Origin: Heterohyrax brucei
Lineage: Eukaryota; Chordata; Mammalia; Hyracoidea; Procaviidae
Length of the DNA stretch: 64,000 nucleotides
Reading direction: 5' to 3'
Assembly (NCBI GenBank): GCA_028571685.1
Contig: CM053140.1
Location: forward strand, 62,874,201 to 62,938,200
This document shows, piece by piece, positions 10,782 to 22,541 of the stretch (the stretch's first letter is position 1; every line of letters starts with the position of its first letter). The position numbers and the translations under genes were made by a program. The notes beneath the pieces are model-generated. The model worked only from the letters and a program-made list of their open reading frames with translations. It ran no database searches and had not been told where the DNA came from.

Positions 10782-11009
10782 CTAATTTCTTTGAATGAGG
10801 AAACAAATCTCATGACGTGTTTGTTTACATATGAGTAGCATTAGTAACTGCTTGTGTGCCTCAGCAGCAACTGCACTCTGTAAAACCTCAGATTTTATAT
10901 TAATATAAATATAGCAATATTTATCTATTAAGGTACAGACTGCTTTTTGCCAGAATAGGAAATCTAATGGTATTTTAATTTGCCGAATTATAGCTAAAAA
11001 TTCAGACAC
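10782..11009 (-). pseudogene. ERV envelope (TM) remnant, provisional
   Basis: A 75-residue minus-strand frame contains P-L-D-F-L-F followed by C-x6-C and then Y-I-N. This layout resembles the segment of retroviral transmembrane envelope proteins that follows the immunosuppressive-domain position, where C-x6-C-C is usual; the last C is Y here. It lies upstream of gag on the coding strand, which is not the order of an intact provirus. The assignment rests on a short motif and could be wrong. Confidence 0.45.
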
Positions 11010-11087
11010 TTTTCTGGTTATAATATTTACAACTTTGTTAAGTTTACCAATAAGAATTCCTAATTTAAGAGTTGTAATATTTAAACC

Positions 11088-11251
11088 AGAAACCCTGGTG
11101 GCATAGTGGGTTAAGTGCTACTTCTGCTAACGAAAAGGTCGGCAGTTCAAATCTACCAGGCACTCCTTAGAAATGCTATGGGAAGGTTCTACTCTGACCT
11201 CTAGGGTCTCTGTGAGTCAGACCTGACTCGACAGCAGTGGGATGGAGTGGG
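11088..11251 (+). mobile_element. AfroSINE with perfect 12-base target duplication
   Basis: The head reads 'gaaaccctggtggcatagtg' and the tail 'gactcgacagcagtggga'. The target duplication 'aatatttaaacc' occurs at 11,076-11,087 and 11,252-11,263. It is inserted in ERV-like sequence. Confidence 0.92.
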
Positions 11252-11263
11252 AATATTTAAACC

Positions 11264-12059
11264 CATTAGCTAAATAATTTAGGAGAAAGGAAAATGATTT
11301 CTTGTATCTAGAAAGTAGGACATCAATAACACTTCCATACAGAACCCATAGTGTCTTTTTACTTAGTCAGTCTTATGGAGTTATGCTCTGTTGCACCTGA
11401 TCATGTGTGAGCTGCAGTCTGCAAGGTCATAAGCTGCTGCATAAGAGTTTTGGAAATCTCGAGTCATAGCCCTTTCACAAGTTTAATGTCTTTTGTTGAG
11501 ACATTCTGATCTAACATTTCCAGGAAATCTGCAAAGACTTATCTGCAGATGACAAATTTAATATGACCATGATTAATTTATAAAAATTAATTTTCTTAAT
11601 AGTGAAAAGATCTGATAGAAATTAATCATAAGAAAAATGTAAAGGCCAAATAAAATCAATCTGTTAGAAAACTTTAGACAATGATATGTCTAAATATGAT
11701 CATTAACCATATTTTGAAAGAACTTCAGACATGATACATAAAAATCTTGAGGCATAATATCACAGTCAGAATATATCACGATTATATATACACCAAGATT
11801 ATCAAGTCTCTAAACAGCTGAATAGTATAAAAATAACCTTAGAGGTAAATAACTTCAATTCCCCCAAGCATTGTCTTTGATGCTGAATTAAAAAAAAAAA
11901 GTATAGTCAAATTATCAATTATGAAATAATAATAAAATTATGTATTTGTTATTTAATATTATGTAAAACATAAGCTGAAATAGCTAGCATAAATCTTAAC
12001 CAACAAGACTCAGGCATTTCTCTTGATTTTAACCTGTGTCATGTAAATTAATAAAATTT
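11264..12059. other. AT-rich probable ERV interior, not decoded
   Basis: AT-rich, no recognised frame or repeat. From the LTR and flank arrangement it should be ERV interior, but no protein motif confirms this. Confidence 0.35.
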
Positions 12060-13265
12060 TTTAGCACTTTAAAACAATTTTTGTTTTTATTATGATAAAA
12101 GTAAAAGCTTACAATCCAAGTCAATTTGTCATATAAAACCCCAAACACATGCCTCTGTGCAACTTTATCTGCTCTCCTCACCCTGTGACAGCACACTCTT
12201 TTCCACCCTGAATTTTGGGTTTTCCCTCAACTGACACTTATCTCCTCCCCTCCACCCTCCCCCTACCTTTTAAAGAGGAACCGGTTGGACAGCCTCATAT
12301 ATATATATTAAGCCGAGAAGTACACACTCTCCCTGCATCACTGCATGTCCCATAGTCTAGTCCAATCTTGGTCTGAAGAGTTGGCTTCAGTGCTGGTTTC
12401 AGCTCTGGACTAGCAGCAAGTCCAGGAACCATGTTCTCAGGGGACCCTCCAGGATTTGAGACCATCTAGTCTGGTCTTTTAACAGAGTGCTAGATCTGCA
12501 CTTGCCTTTTTCTTGTGCTGTATCAGGGACTCTACATTGTGTTCTCTGTCAGGGCAGTCTTTGGTAGTGGCTAGGTATCACCTAGTTTTTCTGGTCTCAT
12601 GCCATGTAGTGTCCCAATCATGTGGACCCTTCTGTCTCCTGAGCTTGTATTTTCCTCATGTTTTTGACATTCTTGGTTTTCATCTGCTCCAGATGGGTTG
12701 GGACCAGTTGATGTTCCTTAGGTGGCAGCTTGTTGGATTTTAAGACCCTAGGTGCCACTCACCAGTATGGAATGCAAAACAATGTCTTAGAAAAAAACTG
12801 GTTATGCCAATTGACCTCAATGTCCCCTGAAACCATGGTCTCCAAACCCTTGTCCCTGCCACTCTGTTTTTTAAAATGTTGTGTTGTAAGAGTGTGTCCC
12901 TTGGAAAGGAACCAGGATCCCTGTGCCTCAGAAGCTCCCAGTCCAGGGGAAGTTTGATGACAAGGACCTTCCTCCACAGCCGACAGGGAAAGACTTCCCC
13001 TGGAGCTGATGCCCCAAATTTGGACTTGCAGCCTACTGGACTCCATTTGTTAAAGCCCCCGACCCCCCAAAAATGTTGTGTTGTTTTTAGAAAACCTTTT
13101 AGCTTATGGTGTAGCCCAGTTGTAGTGACTTCTCTTCTATTGAGTGCTGTCACTCTCTTTACCTAACTGAATTCCTATTGCCAAATCTATAAATAACCCT
13201 TTCCCTCCCTCCTCACCTTTGTAGCTGTCAAAGATTATTTTCTTCTGTGCATAAGCCTTTTCCTA
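12060..13265 (-). mobile_element. Old L1, 3' UTR part
   Basis: An old-subfamily L1 3' UTR on the minus strand: A-tail side near 12,075 (T-rich on plus), then landmarks also found at 53,450-54,160 and 34,730-36,240. On the minus strand it continues into L1 ORF2 sequence at 14,735-15,384 once the intervening RTE (13,272-14,733) is removed. Confidence 0.75.
12887..13069 (+). mobile_element. Retroposed LTR-derived fragment with 14-base target duplication
   Basis: A 183-base insert lies between perfect copies of 'aaaatgttgtgttg' (12,873-12,886 and 13,070-13,083). Its sequence is homologous to the second half of the MaLR-like LTR at 30,698-31,040. The TTTT/AAAA target and duplication length point to L1-driven retroposition of a truncated LTR transcript. 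Confidence 0.65.
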
Positions 13266-13271
13266 ACTCCT

Positions 13272-14733
13272 TAGAATAGTTGTTGTTAGGTACCACCAAG
13301 TCGGTTTTGACTCATAGGGACCCTATGAACAGCAGAACGAAACACTGCCTGGTCTTGTGCCATGTCCACAATCTTTTTATGCTTAAGCCCATTGTTGTGG
13401 CTGCTGTCAATCCATCTCATTGAGTGTCTGCCTCTTTTGCTGACCTTCCACTCTGCCAAGCATGATGTCCTTTGCCAGGGACTAATCTTTCCTGACAATA
13501 TGTCCAAAGTATGTAAGATGCAGTCTTGCCACCTTTGCTTCCAAGGAGCACTCTGGTTGTACTCCTTCCAGAAAAGATCTGTTGGTTCTTTTAGCAGTCC
13601 ATGGTACATTCAGCGTTCTTCTCCAACACCACAATTCAAAGGCATCAATTCTTCTTCTATCGTCTTTGTTCATGTTCCAGCTTTCACATGCATATGATGT
13701 GATTGAATATTCCATGGCTTGGGTCAGGCACATTTTAATCTTCATGGTGACATCTTTACTTTTGAATACTTGGAATAGATCCTTTGCAGCACATTTTCCT
13801 AATCTTTTTTTTTTTTTATTTTTATTTAACATAACTGAGTGAAAATGTACATTCACATGTAAACATTTTCCTAATCTTTTTATTTCTTGATTGCTGCCTC
13901 CAAGGGAGGACCCAAGTAAAATAAAATCCTTGACAACCTCAATCCTTTCTCCATTTATGACAATGTTGCTTACTGGTTCAGTTGTGAAGATTTTTGTTTT
14001 CCTGATGTTGAGGTGCAATCCATACTCAAGACTGGGTCCTTGGTCTTCATCAGTAGGTGTCTCAAATCTTCTTCATTTCCAGCAAGTAAGGTGGTGTCGT
14101 CTGCATAATGCAGGTTGTCAATGAGTTGTCCTCCAATTGTGATGCCTCATTCTTCTTCATATAACCCAGCTTCTTGGATTATTTGTTCAGCATATGGATT
14201 AAAAAGGTGTGGTGAAAGGATACAACACTGACGCATGCCTTTCCTGACTTTAAGCCATGCAGTGTTCCCTTGTTCTGTTCGCATAACTGCCTCTTGATCC
14301 ATATACAGATTCCTTAAAAGCACAGTTAGGTGGTCTGGAATTCCCATTCTCCACAACATCAGCCATAATTTAGTGTGATCCACACAGTCAAATGCTTTTG
14401 CATAGTCAATGAAACACAAGTAAACGTTTTGCTGGTATTCTTTGCTTTCAGCCAAGATCCATCTGACATTACCAATGATATCCCTGATTCTACATCCTCT
14501 TCTGAACCCAGTTTATTGTCAATATATTGTTGTAGTCGCTTTTGAATGATCTTGAGCAGAATTTTACTTGAGTGTGATGTCAACGATCTTGTTCAGTAAT
14601 TTCCACATTTGGTTGGATCACTTTTTTTTGGAACTGACATTAATATGGATCTCTTCCAGTCAGTTGGCAAGGTAGCTGTCCTGTAAATTTCTTGGCACAG
14701 ACAAGTGAGCACTTCTAGTGCTGCATCTGGACA
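13272..14733 (-). mobile_element. RTE/BovB LINE fragment inserted in old L1
   Basis: Minus-strand fragments carry RTE reverse transcriptase and C-terminal motifs: F-I-D-Y-A-K-A-F-D-C-V-D near 14,380-14,420, G-M-R-Q-C-C-I-L-S-P near 14,220, and W-C-W-R-R near 13,620. The left end at about 13,280 is the RTE 3' terminus. The right end joins L1 ORF2 sequence abruptly near 14,734. Frameshifts and stops make it non-functional. RTE/BovB is known for patchy, probably horizontal, distribution in vertebrates. Confidence 0.85.
13810..13862 (-). mobile_element. Minimal L1 insertion (53 bases) with 19-base target duplication
   Basis: The insert is only a T-run (A-tail on the minus strand) plus about 40 bases of the terminal L1 3' UTR, matching the start of the L1 3' UTRs at 15,410 and 36,265. 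The identical 19 bases 13,791-13,809 and 13,863-13,881 flank it. Confidence 0.9.
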
Positions 14734-15384
14734 ATATTTGTTCTTTTGCAGCTGACTCATTTCACTCAGCATAATGTCTTCCAGATGATTACCGGTTACG
14801 AGATATTTACTAAAAGCATCATTGTTCTTTATCATTGCATAGTATTCCGTTGTGTATATATACCATGGTTTGTTTATTCATCTGTTGGTGGATATCTAGG
14901 TTGATTCTGTCTTTTGGCTATTGTGAACAGTGCTGCAATAAACATTCATTTGCGTGTATCTGTTTGTGTGACAGCTCTTATTTCTCTAAGATATCTTCCA
15001 GGCAGCGGGTTTGCTGGATCATACAGTATTTCTATTTCTAGCTTCTTAAGAAAGCACCAAATTGCTTTCCAAAGAGATTGTACTATTTAACATTCCCACC
15101 AGGAATGTAGAAGAGTTCCAATCTCTCCACAGCTTCTCCAACATTTGTTATTTTCTGATTTTTTGGATTAATGCCAGCCTTGTTGGGGTGAGATGGTATC
15201 TCACTGTAGTTTTGATTTGGATTCCCTAATGGCTAATGATCATGAGCATTTCCTCATATGTCTTTTGGTTGCCTGGATGTCTTCTTTGCAGAAGCGTCTG
15301 TCCCTGTTCTTTGCCCATTGTTTAAGTAGGTTATTTGTCTTTTTCCTGTTGGTATTTTGCAGTCTCTTGTAGATTATGGAGATT
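14734..15384 (-). mobile_element. Old L1, end of ORF2
   Basis: The minus strand encodes the C-terminal end of an L1 ORF2 (M-I-K-N-N-D-A then L-E-D-I-M-L-S-E), broken by stops. It is more diverged than the two long L1s. It joins the 3' UTR at 12,060-13,265 when the RTE is taken out, so the two are one old L1. Confidence 0.75.
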
Positions 15385-16408
15385 ATTTCACACTTTTTTT
15401 CTTTTCTTTTTTAGTTAATATGACTGAGTGAAAATGTACATTCTCGTGTAAATTTACATGCCCACCTATATGCAGCTTCCACTGCTCTCCCTGTCCGGTG
15501 ACAGCACACTATTCCTCTCTGCTCCATACATGTCTCATTCTCCCAACAGTCTCCTTTCCCCTCCTCTCCACCCACTCTCCTTCCTCCAGCCGGAGGTCAG
15601 CAGGATGACATCCTATAGATGTGTAGAACCATAAAGTGTATCCAAATATGGTCACTATGCATCATCAAGTCCAATCCATTCATGTCCAAAGAGTGAACCT
15701 TCATTATGATTTATGGGCAAGGGCAGCATCAGGGCCAGGGGCTACGCTCCCAGGGGAACCCCAAAACCAATGGACCATCAAATGAGGTCTTTTAGTGGAG
15801 ATCTTTTTATTCTTGTGTTGCCAGTGAGACTCAACTTAGTGAGCTCCATTGTGGCTATCACTGGTGGTGGCTGGGCACCATCCGATTCTTTCAGTCCCAA
15901 GTCAATGTAGGCACCCACTGATGTGGGTCTCTCTATTTTCTGGGTTGTCTTTACCCCATGTCATTTTGGTCCTCAGTGAGCATCCATTCTGGCTGAGTTG
16001 GGACCATTTGCTGTGCCCTCGGATGGCAGCTTGGCAGCTTTTAAAACCCCAGATGCCACTCACCAGTGAGGGGTGCAGAGAGCCCTCTTAGCAAAACGCT
16101 AGTTGTGCCAATTGGCCTCGATTTCGCCTAAGAGTATGGTCCCCTGCCCCCTGCCCCAGCTCCTCTATCCTTGCAATACTGGGTTAAGATGGAAGGAGTA
16201 TTCAAGTTATGTTGAAGTCCACTTAATATTGTTCTTGTTTCTAATGTGTGCTATCACCGATTTCACCCAACCAGATTTCTAGCAACTATCTAATCTAACC
16301 CCCCCTCGCCTTCTCTCCTTCCCCTCTCTTGCAGCTGTCTTTTCTCCTGTACACAAGTCTGTTTTTGAGATCTCATCGTAGAGGTCTCATACAGTATTTG
16401 TTGTTTTG

Positions 16409-19400
16409 TCACTGACTACTTTCACTCAACATGATGTCTTCCAGTTGAAACCAGGTCATGAGATGCTTCCTGGAATCATCGTCATTCTTTATCATTGTGT
16501 AGTGCTCCATTGAGTATATATACCATAGTTTACCTATCCATTCTTCTGTTGTTGGGCATCTGGGTTGATTCCATCTTTTTGCTATCGTGGACTGTGCTGC
16601 GATAAACATTCTTGTGCATGTGTCCATTGGTGTGAAAGGTCTTGATTCTGTAGGATATATTCCAAGTAGTGGAATTACTGGGTCAAATGGTATATCAGTA
16701 ACCATTTTTTTAAGGAAGCGCCAGATTGCTTTCCAAAGAGGCTGGACCATTTTGCAACCCCACCAACAGTGTAGGAGCATTCCACTTTCTCCACAGCCTC
16801 TCCAGCATTTGTTGTTTTGTGGTTTTTGGATCATGGCCAACCTTGTTGGGGTGAGATGGTATCTCATTGTCATCTTGATTTGAATTTCTTTAATAACTAA
16901 AGATCGTGAACATGTCCGCGTGTGTTTTTTGGCTGCCTGGATCTCCTCTTTAGAGAAATGTCTGTCCATCTCCTTTGCCCATTGCTTAATTGGATGATTT
17001 ATCTTCTTCTTATTGATATTTTGTAGTATCTTATCGACTTGACGGTACTTGGCTTTATAGATTATGGAGATCAGGCGTGAGTCTGACACAGAGTTGACAA
17101 ATATTTTTTTCCCATTCTGTAGGTGCTCTTTGAATTCTATTAATAAAGTCTTTGGATGAGCAAAAGTGTTTGAGTCTTAATAGTTCCCATTTATCTATTT
17201 TCTCTTCTGGTGATTGTGGTTTGTTTGACAGATTTTGGAGTCTGTCCACATTGTGTATTAAAACTTCCATTGTTGTTCCTACCTTTTCTTGGATGAGCTT
17301 TATTGTTTTAGGTTTGATATTTAGGTCTTTTATCCAGTTGGAGTTGGGTTTTGTATAAAGTGTAAGATATGGATCTTATTTCAGTTTCTTGCAGATGGAT
17401 ATCCAATTTTGCCAGCACCATACTGTTTTTACCCCAGATTAATGTCATAGGGCTTTTGTCAAGTTTCAACTGTTCATAGGCAGATGGTATCATCTCTGGG
17501 GTCTCAATTCTGTTCCATTGATCGATCTGTCTGTTCTTATACACTGTGGTAGTGTAATATGTTCTAAGGTCAGGTAATGAGAAGCCTCCCAGTGTGTTCT
17601 TCTTCTTTAGTAGTACCTTACTTATCCGGGGCTTTTTCCCTTTCCAAACAAAATTGGTGATTTGTTTCTCCATCTTATTAAAAAAAGACGCTGGAACCTG
17701 TATTGGGATTGCATTATATAAGTAGATTGGTTTGAGTAAAATAGACATTTTCACAATGAGCAGGGTAGGTTTTTCCATTTATCTAAGTCTCTCTTAGTTT
17801 CTTGTAGTAAGTGCTTGTAGTTCTCTTTGTAAAGGTCTGTTATTTCTCTGGTTAGATTAATTCCTAGGTACTTTACCTTCTTAGGGGCTATGGTAAATGG
17901 CATTGATTTGATGATTTGTTCATTAACAGTCTCGTTGTTGGTATAAAGGACTCCTACTGATTTACTTATGTTTATCTTGTGTCCTGAGACTTTGCTGAAC
18001 TCCTGTATCAGTTTGAGTAGTTTACTTATAGATTCTTTGGGATTCTCTGTATATACAATCATATCTTCTGCAAACAGGGAGATTTTGACTTCTTCTTTGC
18101 CGATGCAGATGCCCTTTATTTTTTGGTCTTGTCTAATTGCCCTGGCTAGAACTTCTCGTACAATGTTGAATAGGAGAGGTGAGAGTGGGCATCCTTGTCT
18201 AGTTCCTGTTCTCAAGGGAAAGTCTTTCAGTCTCTCTCCATTCAGTATGACGTGGGCAATTGGCTTTGTATAAATCGCATTTATTGAGTTGAGGAATTTG
18301 CTGTCTATGCCTATTTTGCTAAGAGTTTTTAGCAAGAATGGGTGTTGGACTTTATCAAATGCCTTTTCAGCATCAATGGACAAAATCAGGTGATCTTTGT
18401 CTTTTGTGTTATTTATGTGGTTAATCACATTAATTTGTTTTCTGATGTTGAACCAGCCTTGCATCTCTGGTATGAATCCCACTTGGTCATGATGGATTAT
18501 TTTCTTGATAGGTTGTTGTATTCTATTGGCAAGAATTTTGTTGAAGATTTTGCATCTAGATCATGAGTGATATCGGTCTGTAGTTCTCCTTTGTTGGGTC
18601 TTTCCCTGGCTTTGGTATCAGGGTTATGCTGGCTTCATAGAATGAGTTTGGGAGTACTCCATCCCTTTCTGTGAAATAGTCTCAGTAGTGTTGGAGATAA
18701 CTCTTCTCTAAAAGCTTAGTAGAATTCTGCAGTGAAGCCATCTGGGCCCAGGCTTTTTTTTTTGTTGGCAGTGTTTTGATGACCTTGTCAATCTCTTCCT
18801 TTGTGATGGGTTTATTAAATTGTTCTGCTTCACATTGTGATAATTTGGGTAGGTGGTATGAGTCAAGGAATTTGTCCTTTTCCTCTAGGTTTTCAAATTT
18901 GTTAGAGTACAGTCTTTCATAGTATTCTGTTATGATATTTTTGATTTCTGTTGGATGTGTGGTGACAACTCCCCTCTCATTTCTAATTTGGGTTATTTGT
19001 TTTCTTTCTTGCTTTTCTTTAGTAAGTTTAGCCAGTGGTTTGTCAATTTTGTTGATCTTTTCAAAAAACCAGCTTTTGGTTTTTTCAATTTTTTCAATTG
19101 TTTTTCTATTCTCTAATTCATTTAGCTCTGCTCTAATCTTTATGATCTGTTTATTCTGGTGCCTGAGGGGTTCCTCTGTTGTTCTCTCTCTACTTGTTCA
19201 AGTTGTAGGGTTAGTTCCTTGATTTAGTTTCTTTCTTTCTTCCTTCCAGATGTGTGCATTTATGGAGATAAACAGACCTCTGAGCACTGCTTTGGCTATA
19301 TCCCATAGGTTCTGGTAGGAAGTGTTTTTGTTCTCATTGGAATCCATGAATTTATTTCATCCCTGATTTCTTCTACAACCCATGGTTTTTTGAGCAAGAT

Positions 19401-20172
19401 GTTGTTCAATTTCCAAGAGTTCCCCTTTCTATCTATGTTTTTTCTGCTATTGATTTCAAATTTTATAGCTTTATGATCTGAGAAGATGCTTTGCAGTAAT
19501 TCAATGGTATGGATTTTGTTGAGAATTGCATTATGTCCTAACACATGGTCAATTCTGGAGACTGTTCCATGTGCACTGGAGAAGAGGGTGTAGTTGTCTG
19601 CTGATGGGTGGAAAGTTCTGTATGTATCAATGAGGTTTAGTTGGTTAATTGTGGCAATGAGGTCTTCTGTATCTTTACTGAGCTTTTTTCTAGATGATCT
19701 ATCCAGTATTGAGAGTGGAGTGTTGAAGTCTCCCACTATTATTGTAGAGTCATCTAACTCTTTTTTGAGTATAGTCAGTGTTTCTTCAATGTACTTCAAT
19801 GTACTTAGGTGCTTTGATATTAGGTGCATAAATATTTAATACAGTTAAATTTTGCCTGTGTACTGAACCTTTCAGCAATAAATAGTGTCCATCTTTGTCT
19901 ACAATGGTGGTTTTTACATTAAAATTGATTTTGTCTGAGATTAGAATTGCCACCTCTGCTCTTCTTTGTTCATTGTTAGCTTGGTATATATTTTTCCATC
20001 CTTTAATTTTCAGTTTGTTCCTATCTTTAGGTCTCAAGTGAGTTTCTTGCAGACAGCATATGGATGGATTATGTCTTTTGATCCAAGATGTCACTTGATG
20101 TCTCTTTACTGGAGCATTCAGTCCATTCACATTCAATGTAATTATTGATAGGTATGTGTTCACTGCTGCCAT
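16409..20172 (-). pseudogene. L1 copy A ORF2 (endonuclease/reverse transcriptase), broken
   Basis: The start M-A-A-V-N-T-Y-L-S-I at 20,172 opens an APE-type endonuclease with C-C-L-Q-E-T-H-L. The reverse transcriptase core lies at 17,751-18,482. Frame breaks occur near 19,786-19,829, 19,296, 18,482, 17,751-17,778 and 17,308, so it is dead. The catalytic F-A-D-D box reads F-A-E-D (about 18,063-18,074), one base away from the copy B motif. Against copy B it keeps about 11 and 27 bases that copy B has lost near 40,360 and 40,405. Confidence 0.9.
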
Positions 20173-20408
20173 TGTGATATGTTTATTTTTGTGTTGATGT
20201 TAGTCTGTTCTGGGACATTCTTTTTTGTAAGTTGATTTTTCACCTTTTTCAGAGCTGGTTTTGTGGTTGTTGAGACTCCTGTGTTACATTTCTTGAAATG
20301 GTATGATACTTCTTTGTTGAGCTTTACAGCTGCCCCTGTGATTCCTCTTAATAAACTATATATAAACCCAATTTTAATTACTACCAGTCTTGTCATCTTC
20401 CTCTCCAT
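20160..20408 (-). other. Small open frame in the L1 copy A inter-ORF spacer
   Basis: An 82-codon frame begins M-E-R-K-M-T-R-L-V-V and ends S-Q-W-Q-Q, overlapping the ORF2 start codon at 20,172 in another frame. Copy B has the equivalent frame at 40,898-41,164. It is basic (many K) with no recognised domain. It may be chance. Confidence 0.4.
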
Positions 20409-20571
20409 CTGGAAGGACTATAACAACTATAGTACATCCCTCTTTTTAATATGATGGCACCATAGTTTTGATGATGATCACTGGATTGCTTTTTTCCATA
20501 TTAAAGCTGTGATTGACTTTGGAGCCTTCCCTAACTGAGTTTTGAGTAGTGTGTCGTTCTAAAATATAAAG

Positions 20572-21532
20572 TTAGTGGTTTCGTTCTTCTAAGCCAAAGC
20601 CAAGAACTTCTTTCAGTATTTCTCGTAGTTTTGGTTTCGCTTTTACAAAGTCTCTGAGTTTCTGTTTATCTGGGAATGCCTTAATTTCACTTTTGTATTT
20701 GAAAGATAGTTTTGCAGGATATATAATTCTTGGTTGGAAGTTCTTCTCCTTCAAGGCTTTGAAAGTGTAATGCTACTGTCTCTGTGCCAGCATGGTTTCT
20801 GCTGAGAAATCTGACGAGAGCCTACAGGGTTTCCCTCTGAATGTTACCTCTGCTTTCAGTCTTGCTGCCTTTAAGAGTTGCTGCATATGTTTCATTTTGT
20901 TAAGCTTGATTATAATATATCTTGGAGTCTTTCTTTGGAGATCTATATTGGGTGGTGTACAGTATGCATCTGAGATGTCTATATTCTCTTCCTTCATGAT
21001 TTCTGGTAAGTTTTCTGTCAGCAACTCAGCAACGATACTCTCTGTGTTCTCAGATGTCTCACCCTGTTCAGGAACTCCAATTAATTGAAGGTTGTTCCTC
21101 TTAATAGAGTCCCACATGCTTCTTAATGCTTCTTCATTTTTCTTGTTTCTTTTTTTCTTATTTCTGCTCATAGATGCTGTCTTCAGTAGCTCTGTCTTCC
21201 AAGTCAGAAATTCTTTTTTCCATTTGTTCCATTCTGTTTTCTTGGTTTTGCATTGAAGTTTCTATGTCTTTGATTTTGTTCTTGATCTGTTGGATTTCAG
21301 AGTACTGGTGTTCCATCAGATCAAACAGCTTGTTTAATTTCTCTTTTCGTTCTGCTGCATTTTGTATAAGGTCTAGAAGTGCTCTGTATATAATCATTTT
21401 GTATTCACTTTCTGATGCTTTCATAAAAGTTTCTTCATCTGGAAAACTCCTTGGTTGCTTTGTTTGGGAGCCTTCTGAAGCCGTGGGTGATTTCTTGTTT
21501 GCCACAAGTGTCTGTTGCTTTTTGGGTCCCAT
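20572..21532 (-). pseudogene. L1 copy A ORF1, broken
   Basis: Three overlapping pieces (21,158-21,532, 20,773-21,171, 20,572-20,754) together cover the ORF1 RNA-binding protein: N-terminus M-G-P-K-K-Q-Q, a coiled coil, an RRM-like segment and a C-terminal domain ending G-L-E-E-R-N-H. At least two disruptions separate them. The intact counterpart is at 41,327-42,286. Confidence 0.9.
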
Positions 21533-22527
21533 GTGAGTACGTAGAGGCTAGAAGAGATTCCGTGTGGATGGACTGCAGATGTTTCTCTAGGCTGTGTTAA
21601 AATGTAAAGCAAAAGGTATCTGACCACTTCCCAAGTCAGTTAGGGTTTCAGGTGTAGAGGTCCCTCTTCCCAATGGCAAAGTAAGCACGTCTATATCCAA
21701 CCCCAGATGATACTAACTAGTTCAGAATACAGCAATGCTACTGCCCTGTTGGCTTCTGCTGACAGGGCCCAGCCTTAGGCAACACTGTAGAATACTGCTT
21801 TTGTGGTAGAAAAGCACTCTCCTGTGGGCAGGCTCTGGCTCCCAAGCTAAGAATTAGGTCCAGCTGTGGCCACCGTATGCAAGATGGTGCCCTCCACACA
21901 GGCAGCAGATAGAGGAGCTAAAGGTCCCAAGAGGTAGTGATTCCTCTGCTTCTGTTGCAGGACCCCCACTGCAGCTGGCACTGTGAGAATTACTGCTTTT
22001 GTATTGGAGAAGCACTGTCCTGTTTGCAGTGCTGGCTCCCAGGCTAAGAATTCGTCCCACTAGACTCTCTGTACCCAACATGGCGTCCTGCACACTGGCA
22101 GTGGGAATCCATACAGACCCCGTTGTGACAGAGATAAAAAGACAGGCCCAAAGTGGCTATATTAACAGAGTCCTAAGCCTGGCTCTCAAAATACGGGAAT
22201 TTCGCCTGCCTATCCTGCCAGCAGTGCGTCTGAATCTAGCCGCTAGGCAAGACTCAGCTCCGCCCACCAGCCAAGACAGAGGAAACAAAAGTCAAAATGG
22301 TGCATTTACCTTCAGTCCGTGAGAGCAAGGGTTAGCCAGGAGCAGGAGTCAGTGAAAGAGAGGATGTTTTTCCGCTCAGTGGTATGAAGTTCAAATTAAC
22401 AGCCCTGTGCCGTGTCACGGGGCTGATTAGGTGATCAGAAGGCTCCGTTTGATTGTCGATTCAGGTCTTGGTTTCCAGAGGGATATAGGGAGATGTGCGC
22501 TTAGTCCGTCATCTTGACTCTGTCCCC
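21533..22527 (-). promoter_or_regulatory. L1 copy A 5' UTR
   Basis: Two similar units are marked by 'ctggctccca' at 21,835 and 22,032, spaced 197 bases. The corresponding unit pair in copy B is spaced 199 bases. The 5' terminus carries an AAGATG motif. Confidence 0.65.
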
Positions 22528-22541
22528 ATTTCATACTTTTT

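Larger units (their letters stand above)
15399..22527 (-). mobile_element. L1 copy A, full length, decayed
   Basis: About 7.1 kb running from a 5' end at 22,527 (G-rich then AGTCAAGATG on the minus strand) to an A-tail at 15,399. The target duplication is 'atttcacacttttt' at 15,385-15,398 and 'atttcatacttttt' at 22,528-22,541, with one mismatch. It contains a 5' UTR (about 21,533-22,527), a broken ORF1, a spacer, a broken ORF2 and a 3' UTR (15,399-16,400). It is inserted at the 5' edge of the older L1. Confidence 0.92.

Noticed and set aside
12740-13153. 137-codon minus-strand frame
   Set aside because: It crosses the boundary between an old L1 3' UTR and a retroposed LTR fragment, so it is a chance frame.
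13482-14018. 178-codon minus-strand frame as a host gene
   Set aside because: Its W-C-W-R-R and Y-F-G-H motifs and its parallels at 5,780 and 30,304 show it is the RTE/BovB C-terminal region.
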